This document shows positions 18,251 through 26,918 of a DNA stretch of 64,000 bases, one piece after another. How positions within the stretch are numbered: position 1 is the first letter of the stretch; each line of letters opens with the position of its first letter. A program made the translations under genes and the position numbers. A model generated the notes under the pieces. That model saw only the letters and a list, made by a program, of their open reading frames with translations. It was not told where the DNA came from and ran no database searches. Origin of the DNA: Gordonia jacobaea (GTDB lineage Bacteria > Actinomycetota > Actinomycetes > Mycobacteriales > Mycobacteriaceae); NCBI RefSeq assembly GCF_001186365.1, contig NZ_LDTZ01000013.1:248001-312000 (forward strand), read 5' to 3'.

Positions 18251-19420
18251 TCAGCGCCGTTCGCTGAATAGCTGCCGTGCAATGACCAACCGCTGAATCT
18301 GGTTGGTGCCTTCATAGATCTGGGTGATCTTTGCGTCACGCATCATACGTTCGACGGGGTAGTCCTTGACGTAGCCTGCACCTCCCAGGATCTGTACGGC
18401 GTCCGTGGTCGCTGACATTGCGGTGTCAGAAGCGAAGCACTTCGCCATTGCACCAGCGAGACCGACTTCGGAGTGATTTTGATCACACGCGATCGAAGCG
18501 GCCCAAGTGAGCAGACGCGCTGCGCGGATATTGGTCGCCATGTCGGCAGCCATGAACTGGATTCCTTGGAACTGCGATATCGGCGACCCGAACTGCACAC
18601 GCTGCTTGGCGTAGTCGGTCGCCACGTCCAGGGCGGCCTGCGCAATACCTACCGCCTGCGCCGCGACGACCGTCCTGGTGCGGTCGAGAGTGCCCAACGC
18701 GATCCGTAAACCGCGCCCGGCCTCGCCGATCAGGCGATCGCTCGGAACAAATACGTTGTCGAACGTGATCTCCCGTGTCGGCGAACCTCGCAGCCCCATC
18801 TTGCGTTCGAGCGCACCGAACACGATTCCGGCGTCGGTCGATTCGACGACGAACGCGCTGATCCCGCGTGCTCCTGCCGATGGGTCCGTCGATGCGAACA
18901 CGATGTAGACGTCCGCGTGACCTGCGTTCGTGATCCAACGTTTTGTCCCGTTGAGTGTCCAGCCGCCGGGTACCGCCCTTGCATGGACTCTCATGCTCGC
19001 TACGTCACTGCCGGCCTCCGGCTCACTAAGGGCGAACGCGCCGAGAAACTCTCCGGACGCGATACGAGGCAGATACTTCGATTTCAGTTCTGGCGAACCC
19101 GCCAACAGCACTGGAGTGGCGAACAATTCGCTCCCACCGGCAACCTGCTGAGTGGTTGCGCAGGCTCGAGCGATCTCCTCGGCAACAATCGCGGAGGCGA
19201 GGTGGTCTCCGCCCTGACCGCCGTACTCTTCTGGCACGCCGACTGCATGCAGGTTCGCTGCGATGAGTGCTTTGAGTGACTGTTCCGGGAACTCGGCGCA
19301 CTCATCGACCATTGCTGCGTGGGGTGCGATCTGCGTGTCGGCCACGGCTGCGGCGGTCTCTCGCAGGGCGCGATGCTCATCGCTCAAAAGCCAGGTCGCT
19401 TCGACCGATTTCGGAGTCAA
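18251..19420 (-). CDS. Acyl-CoA dehydrogenase, likely for an aryl-propanoyl-CoA
   Basis: A 389-residue FAD flavoenzyme that inserts an alpha-beta double bond into an acyl-CoA. FALSEPEAGSDVASM and RWITNAGHADVYIVF are the flavin-binding segments. RVQFGSPISQFQGIQFM is the second signature, and IYEGTNQIQRLVIAR carries the catalytic Glu of short/medium-chain members. The open frame extends upstream into the ligase gene; the TTG at 19420 makes a TTGA four-base overlap with the ligase stop, so coupled translation is likely. It is last in an operon with the ligase and the stilbene dioxygenase. Desaturation of dihydroferuloyl-CoA or a similar thioester would fit; this is inference. Confidence 0.85.
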   Translation of the reverse strand: MTPKSVEATWLLSDEHRALRETAAAVADTQIAPHAAMVDECAEFPEQSLKALIAANLHAVGVPEEYGGQGGDHLASAIVAEEIARACATTQQVAGGSELFATPVLLAGSPELKSKYLPRIASGEFLGAFALSEPEAGSDVASMRVHARAVPGGWTLNGTKRWITNAGHADVYIVFASTDPSAGARGISAFVVESTDAGIVFGALERKMGLRGSPTREITFDNVFVPSDRLIGEAGRGLRIALGTLDRTRTVVAAQAVGIAQAALDVATDYAKQRVQFGSPISQFQGIQFMAADMATNIRAARLLTWAASIACDQNHSEVGLAGAMAKCFASDTAMSATTDAVQILGGAGYVKDYPVERMMRDAKITQIYEGTNQIQRLVIARQLFSERR

Positions 19421-20955
19421 CGGACCGATGCTTCGTGTGTGGCGTCGCTTCGCAACGCTGTCTTGCGGACCTTTCCCGAGCCCGTCCGCGGGAGCCTTGG
19501 AACCACCGTGATGCGCTTGGGAACCTTGTAGCGAGCGAGTCGGGTACTGGCAAACTCTTGTACCTCGGAGACGTTGATCAGCGCATCCTCGTGGGAGACG
19601 ACGAATGCGTGGCCGACTTCTCCCCATCGGTCATCGGGCATACCGATCACTGCCGCCTCGGCGACATCGGGGTGCTCGAACAACACGGCCTCGACCTCGG
19701 CGGGATAGACGTTCTCTCCACCCGAGATGTACATGTCTTTGAGGCGGTCGACGATGAAGAAGAATCCCTCGGTGTCGCGATACCCGATGTCTCCTGAATG
19801 AAACCATCCGCCGTCGCTGAACGCTGTGGCAGTTGCGGCGGGATTGCGCCAGTAGCCAGTGCTGACGTTAGGCCCTCGGATGATGATCTCTCCTGTTGTG
19901 CCAGGGGGACATTCGGTGCCGTCGGCGTCAACGATCATGACTTCATCGAACATCACCTGGGCGCCGGCCGATCCAGCCTTTCGTACGGACTCATGCTGCG
20001 GCAGGAACGTCGCCCCTGGCGCCGTCTCGGTGAGTCCATATCCCTGGCAGAATGTAATGCCCTTCTCCATGTAGAGGTCGATGAGGTGTCGCGGTATGGG
20101 CGCGCCACCGGACATCACGCTCCGTATTGACGCGAGGTCGGTGTGGGCCCAGCGTGCCGAGTTGGTCAGGTCCGCGAACATCGTCGCGACACCGAACATC
20201 CATGTCACACCGTGTGATTCGATGAGGTCCAACGCGAGATCAGCATCCCACTTCGGCGCGATCACGCTCCTCCCGCCTTTGAGGTACACGGTCACGACGA
20301 GTTGATTGAGTGCCGCGACGTGGAACATCGGAGCACTGACAAGCGCTACCTCGTCGGAGCGAACGTCGACATCAAGCATCAGATTGAAGCTGTTCCATAG
20401 CAGATTCTCGTGACTGAGAATTGCGCCTTTTGGTCGCCCTGTTGTGCCCGACGTGTACAGCAGAAATGCGGGGTCGGTCCCACCGACTTGCGCTGCGGGC
20501 ACTGCGATTGCGGGGGCGGCCACCGGATCGGGCGACCACACGGCAACGTCAACGATGAACGAGGCATCTGCAAAAGACTCTGAGTCGGCGCATCTTTCGG
20601 GACCGAGGATGAGCGCGGATGCGGCCGAGTCCGTCAATTGATAGTGAAGTTCGTTGTGTGTCAAGCGGTTGTTCAGCGGGAGGAACACGCCGCCGATCCG
20701 CACGACGGCGAGCATAGTCTCGATGAGAGCAGGGTGGTTCTCGCCGAGGTACGCGACTCGATCTCCCTTGCCGACACCGGCCGCTGCGAGAGCGGCTGCG
20801 CGGATGAGAACTCGACTATGAACCTCGCGATATGTGATCTGATCACCGAGGTAGACCAAGGCGACCTCGCTGCCGCTCATTGCTGCGCGTCGCTCGGACA
20901 GTGTCGCCAAGCCTGGACGAAAGCCACAAAAATCTTCCACGTCATCGCGGTACAT
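19417..20955 (-). CDS. Acyl-CoA ligase (4-coumarate/fatty-acid type)
   Basis: A 512-residue adenylate-forming enzyme. LLYTSGTTGRPKGAILSHEN is the AMP-binding P-loop, QGYGLTETAPG the second core motif, HSGDIGYRDTEGF the hinge region and TGSGKVRKTAL the C-terminal lysine motif. It converts a carboxylic acid to its CoA thioester with ATP. The ATG at 20955 follows AAGGAG by six bases; an upstream ATG at 20991 overlaps the dioxygenase stop (ATGA) and would add 12 residues. Context points to (dihydro)hydroxycinnamates such as ferulate or 5-carboxyferulate. In Rhodococcus jostii RHA1 the ligase CouL has that role. The actual acid is not proven by sequence. Confidence 0.85.
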   Translation of the reverse strand: MYRDDVEDFCGFRPGLATLSERRAAMSGSEVALVYLGDQITYREVHSRVLIRAAALAAAGVGKGDRVAYLGENHPALIETMLAVVRIGGVFLPLNNRLTHNELHYQLTDSAASALILGPERCADSESFADASFIVDVAVWSPDPVAAPAIAVPAAQVGGTDPAFLLYTSGTTGRPKGAILSHENLLWNSFNLMLDVDVRSDEVALVSAPMFHVAALNQLVVTVYLKGGRSVIAPKWDADLALDLIESHGVTWMFGVATMFADLTNSARWAHTDLASIRSVMSGGAPIPRHLIDLYMEKGITFCQGYGLTETAPGATFLPQHESVRKAGSAGAQVMFDEVMIVDADGTECPPGTTGEIIIRGPNVSTGYWRNPAATATAFSDGGWFHSGDIGYRDTEGFFFIVDRLKDMYISGGENVYPAEVEAVLFEHPDVAEAAVIGMPDDRWGEVGHAFVVSHEDALINVSEVQEFASTRLARYKVPKRITVVPRLPRTGSGKVRKTALRSDATHEASVR

Positions 20956-20987
20956 ATGAGACTCCTTCATCTCGACCTCACTCAGGC

Positions 20988-22433
20988 TCATGCGGTTCGA
21001 CCGGCGAGTTCGTCCGACGACACCCAATTGCCGTGTAGTCCTGACTTGATACGCATGGGCATCCGTAGGGTTGCTACAGGCGGGCGGTCGACGTGGGCGG
21101 CATCAAGGATCACCAGCTCGCTGTACATGCGGTCGCGCCGTGCCACCACGACGAACACGTACCCTTCGCCCTCGCGTGCAGTCTCGTTGGCGGGCACGAA
21201 GATTGGCTCACCGACCGTCGAATTCTCTCCGGGATCATAGAATTTCGTCGTGGCGCTCGCGTGATCGATAGTGCCGACCCAACGGAATCCATGACTTGAT
21301 TTCTGTTGTCCTGGAAGGTCATTGACTGCCATGACGCCCCAGTGGTAGCGGAGTGTCTCGTATCGGTCGTCCATGCGCGGAAACTCGCCCGCAGCCCTCA
21401 TCAGCCTTTCTTCGGTGAATCCATCCGACCCATCGGACATATCGATCGTCCACCGGCTCAAGCGGGTCTTGCTGCGCTCCGGGTCGTAGGTTGCGCCGGT
21501 GATGTCGGGGAACCAGGGGAAGTAATTGGTCTCCGCAACCGGTGTGTCCAGGTAGATCCGGCGGCCGTCATCGTAGGCGCCCATGATGTGGCTGGCGAAC
21601 CGATTCGATCCTCGAAACCATCGCAGTTGTCGCGCAGTGCCTTTGCGTGGCAGGACACCGAGGTACACGTCCTCGTTCGGGTCCCAGAAGAACTGTGGGT
21701 TGCCCTCGCGCAGCCATTCGGTGCTGCTTCGTAGCGGCACGATTGGAAAGACGACGAAATTCTGGGTCACGGCAAAGTCGTGAATCATGCACGAGTACGG
21801 GGCTCGAATCCACGTTTCATGAATGATGCTGCCATTCGCATCCGCCTCGTAGTAGGCGATATCGGGCGTGGCCTCGCCGGTCGCGGCGTAACCGAAGAAC
21901 ACCATCTCGCCCGTCCTGGGATCGACCTTGGGATGTGCGGTCGACGTCTCTGAGGTCATCGCTCCCTCGAACTGATACTCACCCAAGGTTTCGAGTGTCA
22001 CCGGATCGATCAGGATGGGCGGGCTGTCTTCCTTCGATGCATACAACCTGCCACCGTGGAAGAAGACGTTTGTGTTCGCCAGTCCACGACGGACGCCGGC
22101 GACGGTCGGGTCGTCGGTGAAGGCATTGCGGTATGCGCCGAATAGCGACCTACCCGCCTTCTCCTCGGCAACGAAGCGAGGTGTGCGCACATAGCGACTC
22201 TTGAAATCGACTCTGCCGCTTCGGAATGTGAAAGACATGACCATACCGTCAGAGTTGAATAGTGCGAGATCGTTGGGGATGAACGACGGATAGTGCCTAT
22301 CGACGACCACGCGGTAGTACGAACCGTCAAGATGCTCGGGGACTTCTCCCTGTACGCACTCGAGATCGGTGATGTCTGCTTCGAGACGCATGGGCGCTTC
22401 GAACGGGTCCTCAGTGATGGGAAAACGGTCCAC
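20988..22433 (-). CDS. Carotenoid-oxygenase-family stilbene cleavage dioxygenase (lignostilbene dioxygenase type)
   Basis: A 481-residue non-haem iron(II) beta-propeller enzyme. The four iron-binding histidines are His167 (TAHPK), His218 (MIHDF), His282 (FASHIMG) and His467 (GLHGNW), numbered from the GTG at 22433. Tyr101 (FGAYRN) and Lys134-Glu135 (SKEDSPP) sit at the positions that hold the 4-hydroxyl group of the substrate in lignostilbene and resveratrol dioxygenases. Long blocks agree with Sphingomonas LSD as I recall it (KAGRSLFG, VFPIVP, YLGVLPR, AGEFPR). GGAG lies nine bases before 22433; a longer frame begins at 22457. It should cleave a 4-hydroxystilbene to two aryl aldehydes. Isoeugenol oxygenase is an alternative in the same clade. 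Confidence 0.88.
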   Translation of the reverse strand: MDRFPITEDPFEAPMRLEADITDLECVQGEVPEHLDGSYYRVVVDRHYPSFIPNDLALFNSDGMVMSFTFRSGRVDFKSRYVRTPRFVAEEKAGRSLFGAYRNAFTDDPTVAGVRRGLANTNVFFHGGRLYASKEDSPPILIDPVTLETLGEYQFEGAMTSETSTAHPKVDPRTGEMVFFGYAATGEATPDIAYYEADANGSIIHETWIRAPYSCMIHDFAVTQNFVVFPIVPLRSSTEWLREGNPQFFWDPNEDVYLGVLPRKGTARQLRWFRGSNRFASHIMGAYDDGRRIYLDTPVAETNYFPWFPDITGATYDPERSKTRLSRWTIDMSDGSDGFTEERLMRAAGEFPRMDDRYETLRYHWGVMAVNDLPGQQKSSHGFRWVGTIDHASATTKFYDPGENSTVGEPIFVPANETAREGEGYVFVVVARRDRMYSELVILDAAHVDRPPVATLRMPMRIKSGLHGNWVSSDELAGRTA

Positions 22434-22490
22434 GACCACGTACTCCTTTGTCGGCACCCGACGTGACGCATCACGGAGTGCACTTCTGGG

Positions 22491-22512
22491 GTGATGTGAA
22501 TCACGACATCAC
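22491..22512. promoter_or_regulatory. Palindromic operator candidate upstream of the stilbene dioxygenase operon
   Basis: GTGATGT (22491-22497), eight bases, then ACATCAC (22506-22512) form a perfect 7-8-7 inverted repeat, about 58 bases before the dioxygenase start. Within it GTGA-N6-TCAC (22491-22504) also resembles the core of a CRP-type site, so either the neighbouring IclR regulator or CRP could bind. Confidence 0.5.
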
Positions 22513-22570
22513 TCGGAGCTGGACCAGTCCAAAGAACAAGCCGAGCATTCCGCTATATGGAACGTGGTCG

Positions 22571-23395
22571 TCAGGAGCGGTTGTCGCGCAGTCGGACGGA
22601 GATGTCGTTTGCCGCCTGCATCACCTGTGCGACGTGCGCATCAATCTCAGACCGCGTGCGTAACCACGTCGCGAACCCGGTGAGCACGACCGCCCCAGCC
22701 GGGGCGCCGCTACCGATGAGGACGGCGGAGGCAAGGCTTGTCAGGCTCGGGTCGTACTCGCCGACGCTCACGGCCCACCCTCGACGTCGGACGACGTCGA
22801 GCTCGTTCAACAGCGCATCCCAGTCGGTGATCGATCGGTCCGTGTGTCGTGTAAGTCGCTTGCCCGGAAACCGGTGGCGTAACTCTCGTTCGGACTCGTG
22901 CGCCAGAATGGCCTTTCCGCCCGCCGTGCAATGGGCGGGCAGTAGTGCGCCGAGTCCTGACGCCGCAGTCGTCGTCCGGCCTCCCGGCAGAGCCTGGACT
23001 ACACGCACGGACTTTCCTTCTAGGACATAGAACGAGACCATCTCGTCGACGGAATTGCGGAGTTGCTCGAGCACTGGCTCGGCGGACTGTCGCAGGTCAC
23101 GCGCGCTGGTCGCTGTCAGCGCTAATTCGTGGATAGCGGGTCCGATCACGTATGGCCCGCCCGAGACGTCCTGTCGAACAAATTCTGTTCTGCGGCAGTT
23201 GTTCAGCACGCGGTGCGCGGTCGATGGTGCGACGCCGAGCTCCCGTGACAGTTCGGCCACCGTAATCGATCCGCGTTGGCCGACGAGCTTGACGGTGCGC
23301 AGTGCCAGTTCGGCCGAGGTCATGCCAGATGCCCGACGTGGTCCGTCAGGTGGGTCGGCCAGCGTGAAGCTGTCGCCATGTGGAAATCGAGCCAT
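22571..23395 (-). CDS. IclR-family transcriptional regulator
   Basis: A 274-residue regulator. The N-terminal winged helix-turn-helix is seen in ITVAELSRELGVAPSTAHRVL. The C-terminal effector-binding domain holds LLPAHCTAGGKAILAH, the typical IclR ligand-pocket segment, and ends near ANDISVRLRD. ATG at 23395 was chosen because it precedes the winged helix by a normal distance and GGAAAG lies upstream. It stands between the stilbene dioxygenase operon (same strand, downstream) and the NTF2-like operon (divergent), so it probably controls both. IclR proteins in aromatic degradation (PcaR, PobR) often activate when they bind the aromatic acid. Confidence 0.88.
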   Translation of the reverse strand: MARFPHGDSFTLADPPDGPRRASGMTSAELALRTVKLVGQRGSITVAELSRELGVAPSTAHRVLNNCRRTEFVRQDVSGGPYVIGPAIHELALTATSARDLRQSAEPVLEQLRNSVDEMVSFYVLEGKSVRVVQALPGGRTTTAASGLGALLPAHCTAGGKAILAHESERELRHRFPGKRLTRHTDRSITDWDALLNELDVVRRRGWAVSVGEYDPSLTSLASAVLIGSGAPAGAVVLTGFATWLRTRSEIDAHVAQVMQAANDISVRLRDNRS

Positions 23396-23441
23396 GTCAT
23401 CAGCTTTCCACATAGGAGAATCTGCCACCGCGATTCTTGGC

Positions 23442-23456
23442 GATGTGCGCCACATC
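23442..23456. promoter_or_regulatory. Palindrome between the iclR gene and the NTF2-like operon
   Basis: GATGTG (23442-23447), three bases, then CACATC (23451-23456) form a perfect inverted repeat in the divergent promoter region. It shares the GATGT...ACATC arms with the palindrome at 22491-22512, which makes both candidate IclR sites. Confidence 0.5.
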
Positions 23457-23529
23457 CAGCTTAAGTCTGTGAAGTCCATCACGGAAAGCCGAGGCCCCGT
23501 CCTCGGTGCCGTCCACGAGTACGAAAGCG

Positions 23530-24246
23530 ATGTCAATGACCGACACGATGACAGCTCCAACTCCCACAACAGACGACGCGCTGTCCACGCTCACGCGGCG
23601 CGTTGATCGCCTCGAAGCCGAGCTCGCTGTTCGTCGGCTGCAGCATAGCTACGGCTACTACCTCGACAAGTGTCTCTATCAAGAAGTCGCTGACCTATTC
23701 AGTGACGATGCGGAAGCGATCTTCTGCGGTGGTGTCTACCGTGGCCGTGCCGGCATCAACCGCCTCTATCTTGACCGCTTTCGTGCCCGGTTTACTCAGG
23801 GACACAACGGTCCAGTGTTTGGTTTCCTGCTCGACCATCCCCAGCTCCAGGATGTCATCAGCGTCAATTCCGACGCGACGGAAGCCAACGGCCGCTTCCG
23901 GTGCATTATGCAGGCAGGCGTTCACGCGTCGGCACGTGAGCAATTCGCCGGTCGGACGACCCACGATCAGTGGTGGGAAGGGGCGCTGTACGAGAACACC
24001 TACGTTCGCGAGAACGGGGTGTGGAAGATCAAACGCCTCGATTACCAGCCATTTTGGCACGCCGAGTACGCCAAGGGTTGGGCGCAGACCGAGCCCATGA
24101 ACGCAGTCATCCCGATCGAAACCTATCCGGTTGATCCAGTCGGCCCCGATGAGATCCGTCCTTTCGCGCTGTTTCCGAACACAGATGTCGTCGACTTTCA
24201 CTACGCACATCCGGTCACAGGCAAAGCGTGGACCGAATCAGAATGA
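23530..24246 (+). CDS. NTF2-like/SnoaL-fold protein, candidate lignin-dimer lyase
   Basis: A 238-residue single-domain protein of the NTF2-like cone fold. LQHSYGYYLDKCLYQEVADL is the first helix pair, DAEAIFCGGVYRGRAGINR the start of the sheet, and the Trp/Tyr-rich WWEGALYENTYVRENG and WKIKRLDYQPF the later strands. No signal peptide is seen. Members of this fold act without cofactors as isomerases, dehydratases or lyases. A sphingomonad NTF2-like enzyme, LdpA, removes formaldehyde from a diarylpropane to make lignostilbene (recalled). Its adjacency to a lignostilbene-dioxygenase-type gene makes that reaction the leading guess. Its stop overlaps the next ATG (ATGA), so it is coupled to the aldehyde dehydrogenase. 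Confidence 0.75.
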   Translation: MSMTDTMTAPTPTTDDALSTLTRRVDRLEAELAVRRLQHSYGYYLDKCLYQEVADLFSDDAEAIFCGGVYRGRAGINRLYLDRFRARFTQGHNGPVFGFLLDHPQLQDVISVNSDATEANGRFRCIMQAGVHASAREQFAGRTTHDQWWEGALYENTYVRENGVWKIKRLDYQPFWHAEYAKGWAQTEPMNAVIPIETYPVDPVGPDEIRPFALFPNTDVVDFHYAHPVTGKAWTESE

Positions 24247-25808
24247 CTCGGTGGGACGTAATGAAACGTTTAGCAGCGAATGATGTTGTCGCCGAATGGT
24301 CTACCGCAATGCCGTCTGTGTGTGGTGGAGATCTGCACTTCGGCGAGGTCACCAATCCCGCTCGTCCAAGGGAAGTCGTAGGGCGATTCGCGCGGAGTGG
24401 CCGCGCAGAGGTCGAACTTGCGGTCGCAGCCGCGAAGCAAGCGTTCCCCGCCTGGCGAGATCTCGGAGCGGGCAAGCGGGCTAAGTGCATGCGCGCGGCA
24501 GCGGAGGTCGCTGACGGCCTTGTTGACGACTTGGCTTCACTCCTCACCGCAGAGGTAGGAAAGACGCTAGGCGAGTCGCGAGGTGACGCGGGTGGTGCCG
24601 CACGACTGCTGCGCGAATTTGCCGACCTTGCCTCAGCAGCTGACCGCGAGACCGATCTTTCCAGTGATCCGGCTTCGTATGCCGCAACGGACGTGCTCGT
24701 TCGTCGGGTGGCGCTCGGGCCTGTTGTGGTCATCTCTCCATGGAATACCCCAATTCACCTGGCATTCAACGCCGTTGCTCCCAACCTCATCGCAGGCAAT
24801 ACCGTTGTAGTGAAGCCGCCGGAGGTAGCTCCTCTGGCTCTGACGGCGCTCGTGGCTGCTCTCGCGGCAGTGCTCCCCGAGGGTGTGCTGACGGTGGTGC
24901 CTGGGGAGGGGGCAGTGGCAGGTGCGGCTCTCACCTCACATCCCGACATCCGGGGCGTCTTCTTCACCGGCGGTATCAGCACTGGGCGTGAGGTTCTGAA
25001 GTCGGCTTCGGAAACCATAAAAAAGGTCGCCATGGAACTTGGCGGAAACGACGCTGCTGTCGTCCTCGACTCTGCGGTGATCAACGAGGATATGGTGCGC
25101 GAACTCGTTGTCGGCTCGATGGGGTGTGCTGGCCAGATCTGCTTTAACGTGAAGCGAATCTACGTTCACCGGAAGCACTTCGATGCCTTTGTCGAGTTGT
25201 TCGTCGATCTGGCCGGTCACATTGTCGTTGGCGAGGGAACGGATGCCTCCGTCGACATCGGCCCCCTTGCGACTGAGGAGGGCCGAAACCGAGCCGTACG
25301 ACTGATTGAGCAAGCGCGCGCCGCTGGAGCAGACGTGAGAGTGGCTGGGACCTACGCAGATTCGGCTCGTGTCGATGAAGGCCACTACGTTCTGCCGACC
25401 ATCATCACCGGCATCGCACCCGACGACGAACTCATCCTCACTGAACAGTTCTGTCCGGTTATTCCGATCATCGCGTTCGATTCCGACGACGATGCTATTG
25501 CTGCGGCAAATGGCACAGAATTCGGACTCGCGTCCTCGGTCTGGTCGACCGATGTCGAACATGCGATGCGCGTCGCCCGGCAGATCGAATCCGGGAGCAC
25601 CTTCATCAACGTCCACAGACTTGGCGCATCGGTGTCCTCGACGCCGTTCGGCGGCGTCAAGCACTCTGGGCTCGGTCGTACACACGGCGAATACTCGTTG
25701 CTTTCCTGCACCGAGGAGCACGCCATCGTGCGATTCGCTGATCCGGCGCGCGATCTACCGGGGATCGCCCGCTGGAATCACCTCCGCGCCTCTTCATCGA
25801 CATCGTAA
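24243..25808 (+). CDS. NAD(P)-dependent aldehyde dehydrogenase (aryl aldehyde candidate)
   Basis: A 521-residue ALDH-superfamily enzyme. ISPWNTPIHLAFNAVAPNL is the coenzyme-binding segment, AMELGGNDAAVVL carries the general-base Glu, GCAGQICFNVKRIYVH the catalytic Cys, and TPFGGVKHSGLGRTHGEYSL the C-terminal signature. The ATG at 24243 overlaps the NTF2-like stop by four bases. It is longer than the usual ~480-residue family, with about 30 extra N-terminal residues. Neighbours suggest an aromatic aldehyde such as vanillin or a 5-formyl derivative released by stilbene cleavage. Which of the two ALDHs does which step is not visible. Confidence 0.85.
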   Translation: MTRWDVMKRLAANDVVAEWSTAMPSVCGGDLHFGEVTNPARPREVVGRFARSGRAEVELAVAAAKQAFPAWRDLGAGKRAKCMRAAAEVADGLVDDLASLLTAEVGKTLGESRGDAGGAARLLREFADLASAADRETDLSSDPASYAATDVLVRRVALGPVVVISPWNTPIHLAFNAVAPNLIAGNTVVVKPPEVAPLALTALVAALAAVLPEGVLTVVPGEGAVAGAALTSHPDIRGVFFTGGISTGREVLKSASETIKKVAMELGGNDAAVVLDSAVINEDMVRELVVGSMGCAGQICFNVKRIYVHRKHFDAFVELFVDLAGHIVVGEGTDASVDIGPLATEEGRNRAVRLIEQARAAGADVRVAGTYADSARVDEGHYVLPTIITGIAPDDELILTEQFCPVIPIIAFDSDDDAIAAANGTEFGLASSVWSTDVEHAMRVARQIESGSTFINVHRLGASVSSTPFGGVKHSGLGRTHGEYSLLSCTEEHAIVRFADPARDLPGIARWNHLRASSSTS

Positions 25809-25818
25809 GGAAGCCACC

Positions 25819-26916
25819 ATGAATGACCAGAAGGCCGTGGAGCGCGGCTACCGCAGGATCGCGGTCGAGGAAGCCTACGCGCCGACCGAGATGCTCGATC
25901 TGTACCGCCGCCTCCTTGACACAGGTGCGGTCAATGATCGCGGGTTCGAGTCTTTGATGGGGTTCTACCTGCGCAGTGACGCAGCGAAACCCGTTGCTGT
26001 CCGGCGTCGATTGGCAGATCTCGGAGACGAGAGGCTCGCCGATATGGACGCGGCCGGTATCGATCATCAGGTGCTATCACTGACATCTCCTGCCACGAAC
26101 GTGCTGGATGTCCCGAGTGCGCGTGAGATCGCTGCGCTTGTCAATGATCGGCTCGCAGAGGCCTGCGCTCGGCATCCGGACCGGTTTTCGGCGTTGGCAG
26201 CGGTTCCATTTCAGGACGTCAACGCCGCAGTGCGTGAGTTGGATCGGGCAGTCAACACCCTCGGACTGCGAGGTGTGATCGCGAACTCGCACATCGCGGG
26301 AACCTATCTCGACGCCCCCCGCTACGCGCCGGTTCTAGAAGCGGCGGAAGCGCTCGGTGTGCCCGTGTATCTACACCCGAACACTCCGACGAACGAGATG
26401 ATCGGCCCGTTGTTGGACAGTGGAATCGACGGCGCAATTTTCGGGTTCGGCGTCGAGACCGGCATGCACCTGCTGCGAATCATCACCTCCGGCGTGTTTG
26501 ATCGTTTCCCCGACCTCAAGCTGGTGGTGGGGCACCTCGGCGAGGCGCTCCCGTATTGGCTCAGCCGGATCGATTACATGCACGCAGCACAGGTCGCGGC
26601 AGGTCGGTATGAGGCGATCAAACCGCTGCAGCGAAAGCCGAGTGAGTACTTCCGTACGAATATCTGGCTTACTACCAGCGGAATGCCGTGGCAGCCGGCA
26701 ATCATGTTCGCGCGCGAGGTCGTTGGCAACGACAGAGTCATGTATGCCATGGATTACCCATACCAATACGTTCCGGAAGAAGTTGAAATTCAAGACAATC
26801 TGCCGATATCCGCCGCAGATAAAAGAGCGTTCTTCGAGACCATTGCGGTAGATGTCTTCGGATTACGAGAACCGGCCACGGCGGGTATCGCGTCGCCATC
26901 CACGAAGGGGCAGTGA
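25819..26916 (+). CDS. ligW: 5-Carboxyvanillate decarboxylase-like amidohydrolase (LigW family)
   Basis: A 365-residue amidohydrolase-superfamily decarboxylase. Remembered Sphingobium LigW agrees along its whole length: YRRIAVEEAYAPTEM, GAIFGFGVETGMHLLRI, VVGHLGEALPYWL, RIDYMHAAQV and DRVMYAMDYPYQYV. Expected metal ligands are Glu17/Glu18, His186, His239 and Asp312. LigW converts 5-carboxyvanillate to vanillate with loss of CO2, a step of biphenyl and phenylcoumaran lignin pathways. AAGGA lies before the ATG. The related gamma-resorcylate decarboxylase is the main alternative, but the DGAIFGFGVETGMHLL block and vanAB nearby favour LigW. The stop overlaps the MFS start region. Confidence 0.85.
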   Translation: MNDQKAVERGYRRIAVEEAYAPTEMLDLYRRLLDTGAVNDRGFESLMGFYLRSDAAKPVAVRRRLADLGDERLADMDAAGIDHQVLSLTSPATNVLDVPSAREIAALVNDRLAEACARHPDRFSALAAVPFQDVNAAVRELDRAVNTLGLRGVIANSHIAGTYLDAPRYAPVLEAAEALGVPVYLHPNTPTNEMIGPLLDSGIDGAIFGFGVETGMHLLRIITSGVFDRFPDLKLVVGHLGEALPYWLSRIDYMHAAQVAAGRYEAIKPLQRKPSEYFRTNIWLTTSGMPWQPAIMFAREVVGNDRVMYAMDYPYQYVPEEVEIQDNLPISAADKRAFFETIAVDVFGLREPATAGIASPSTKGQ

Positions 26917-26918
26917 CC

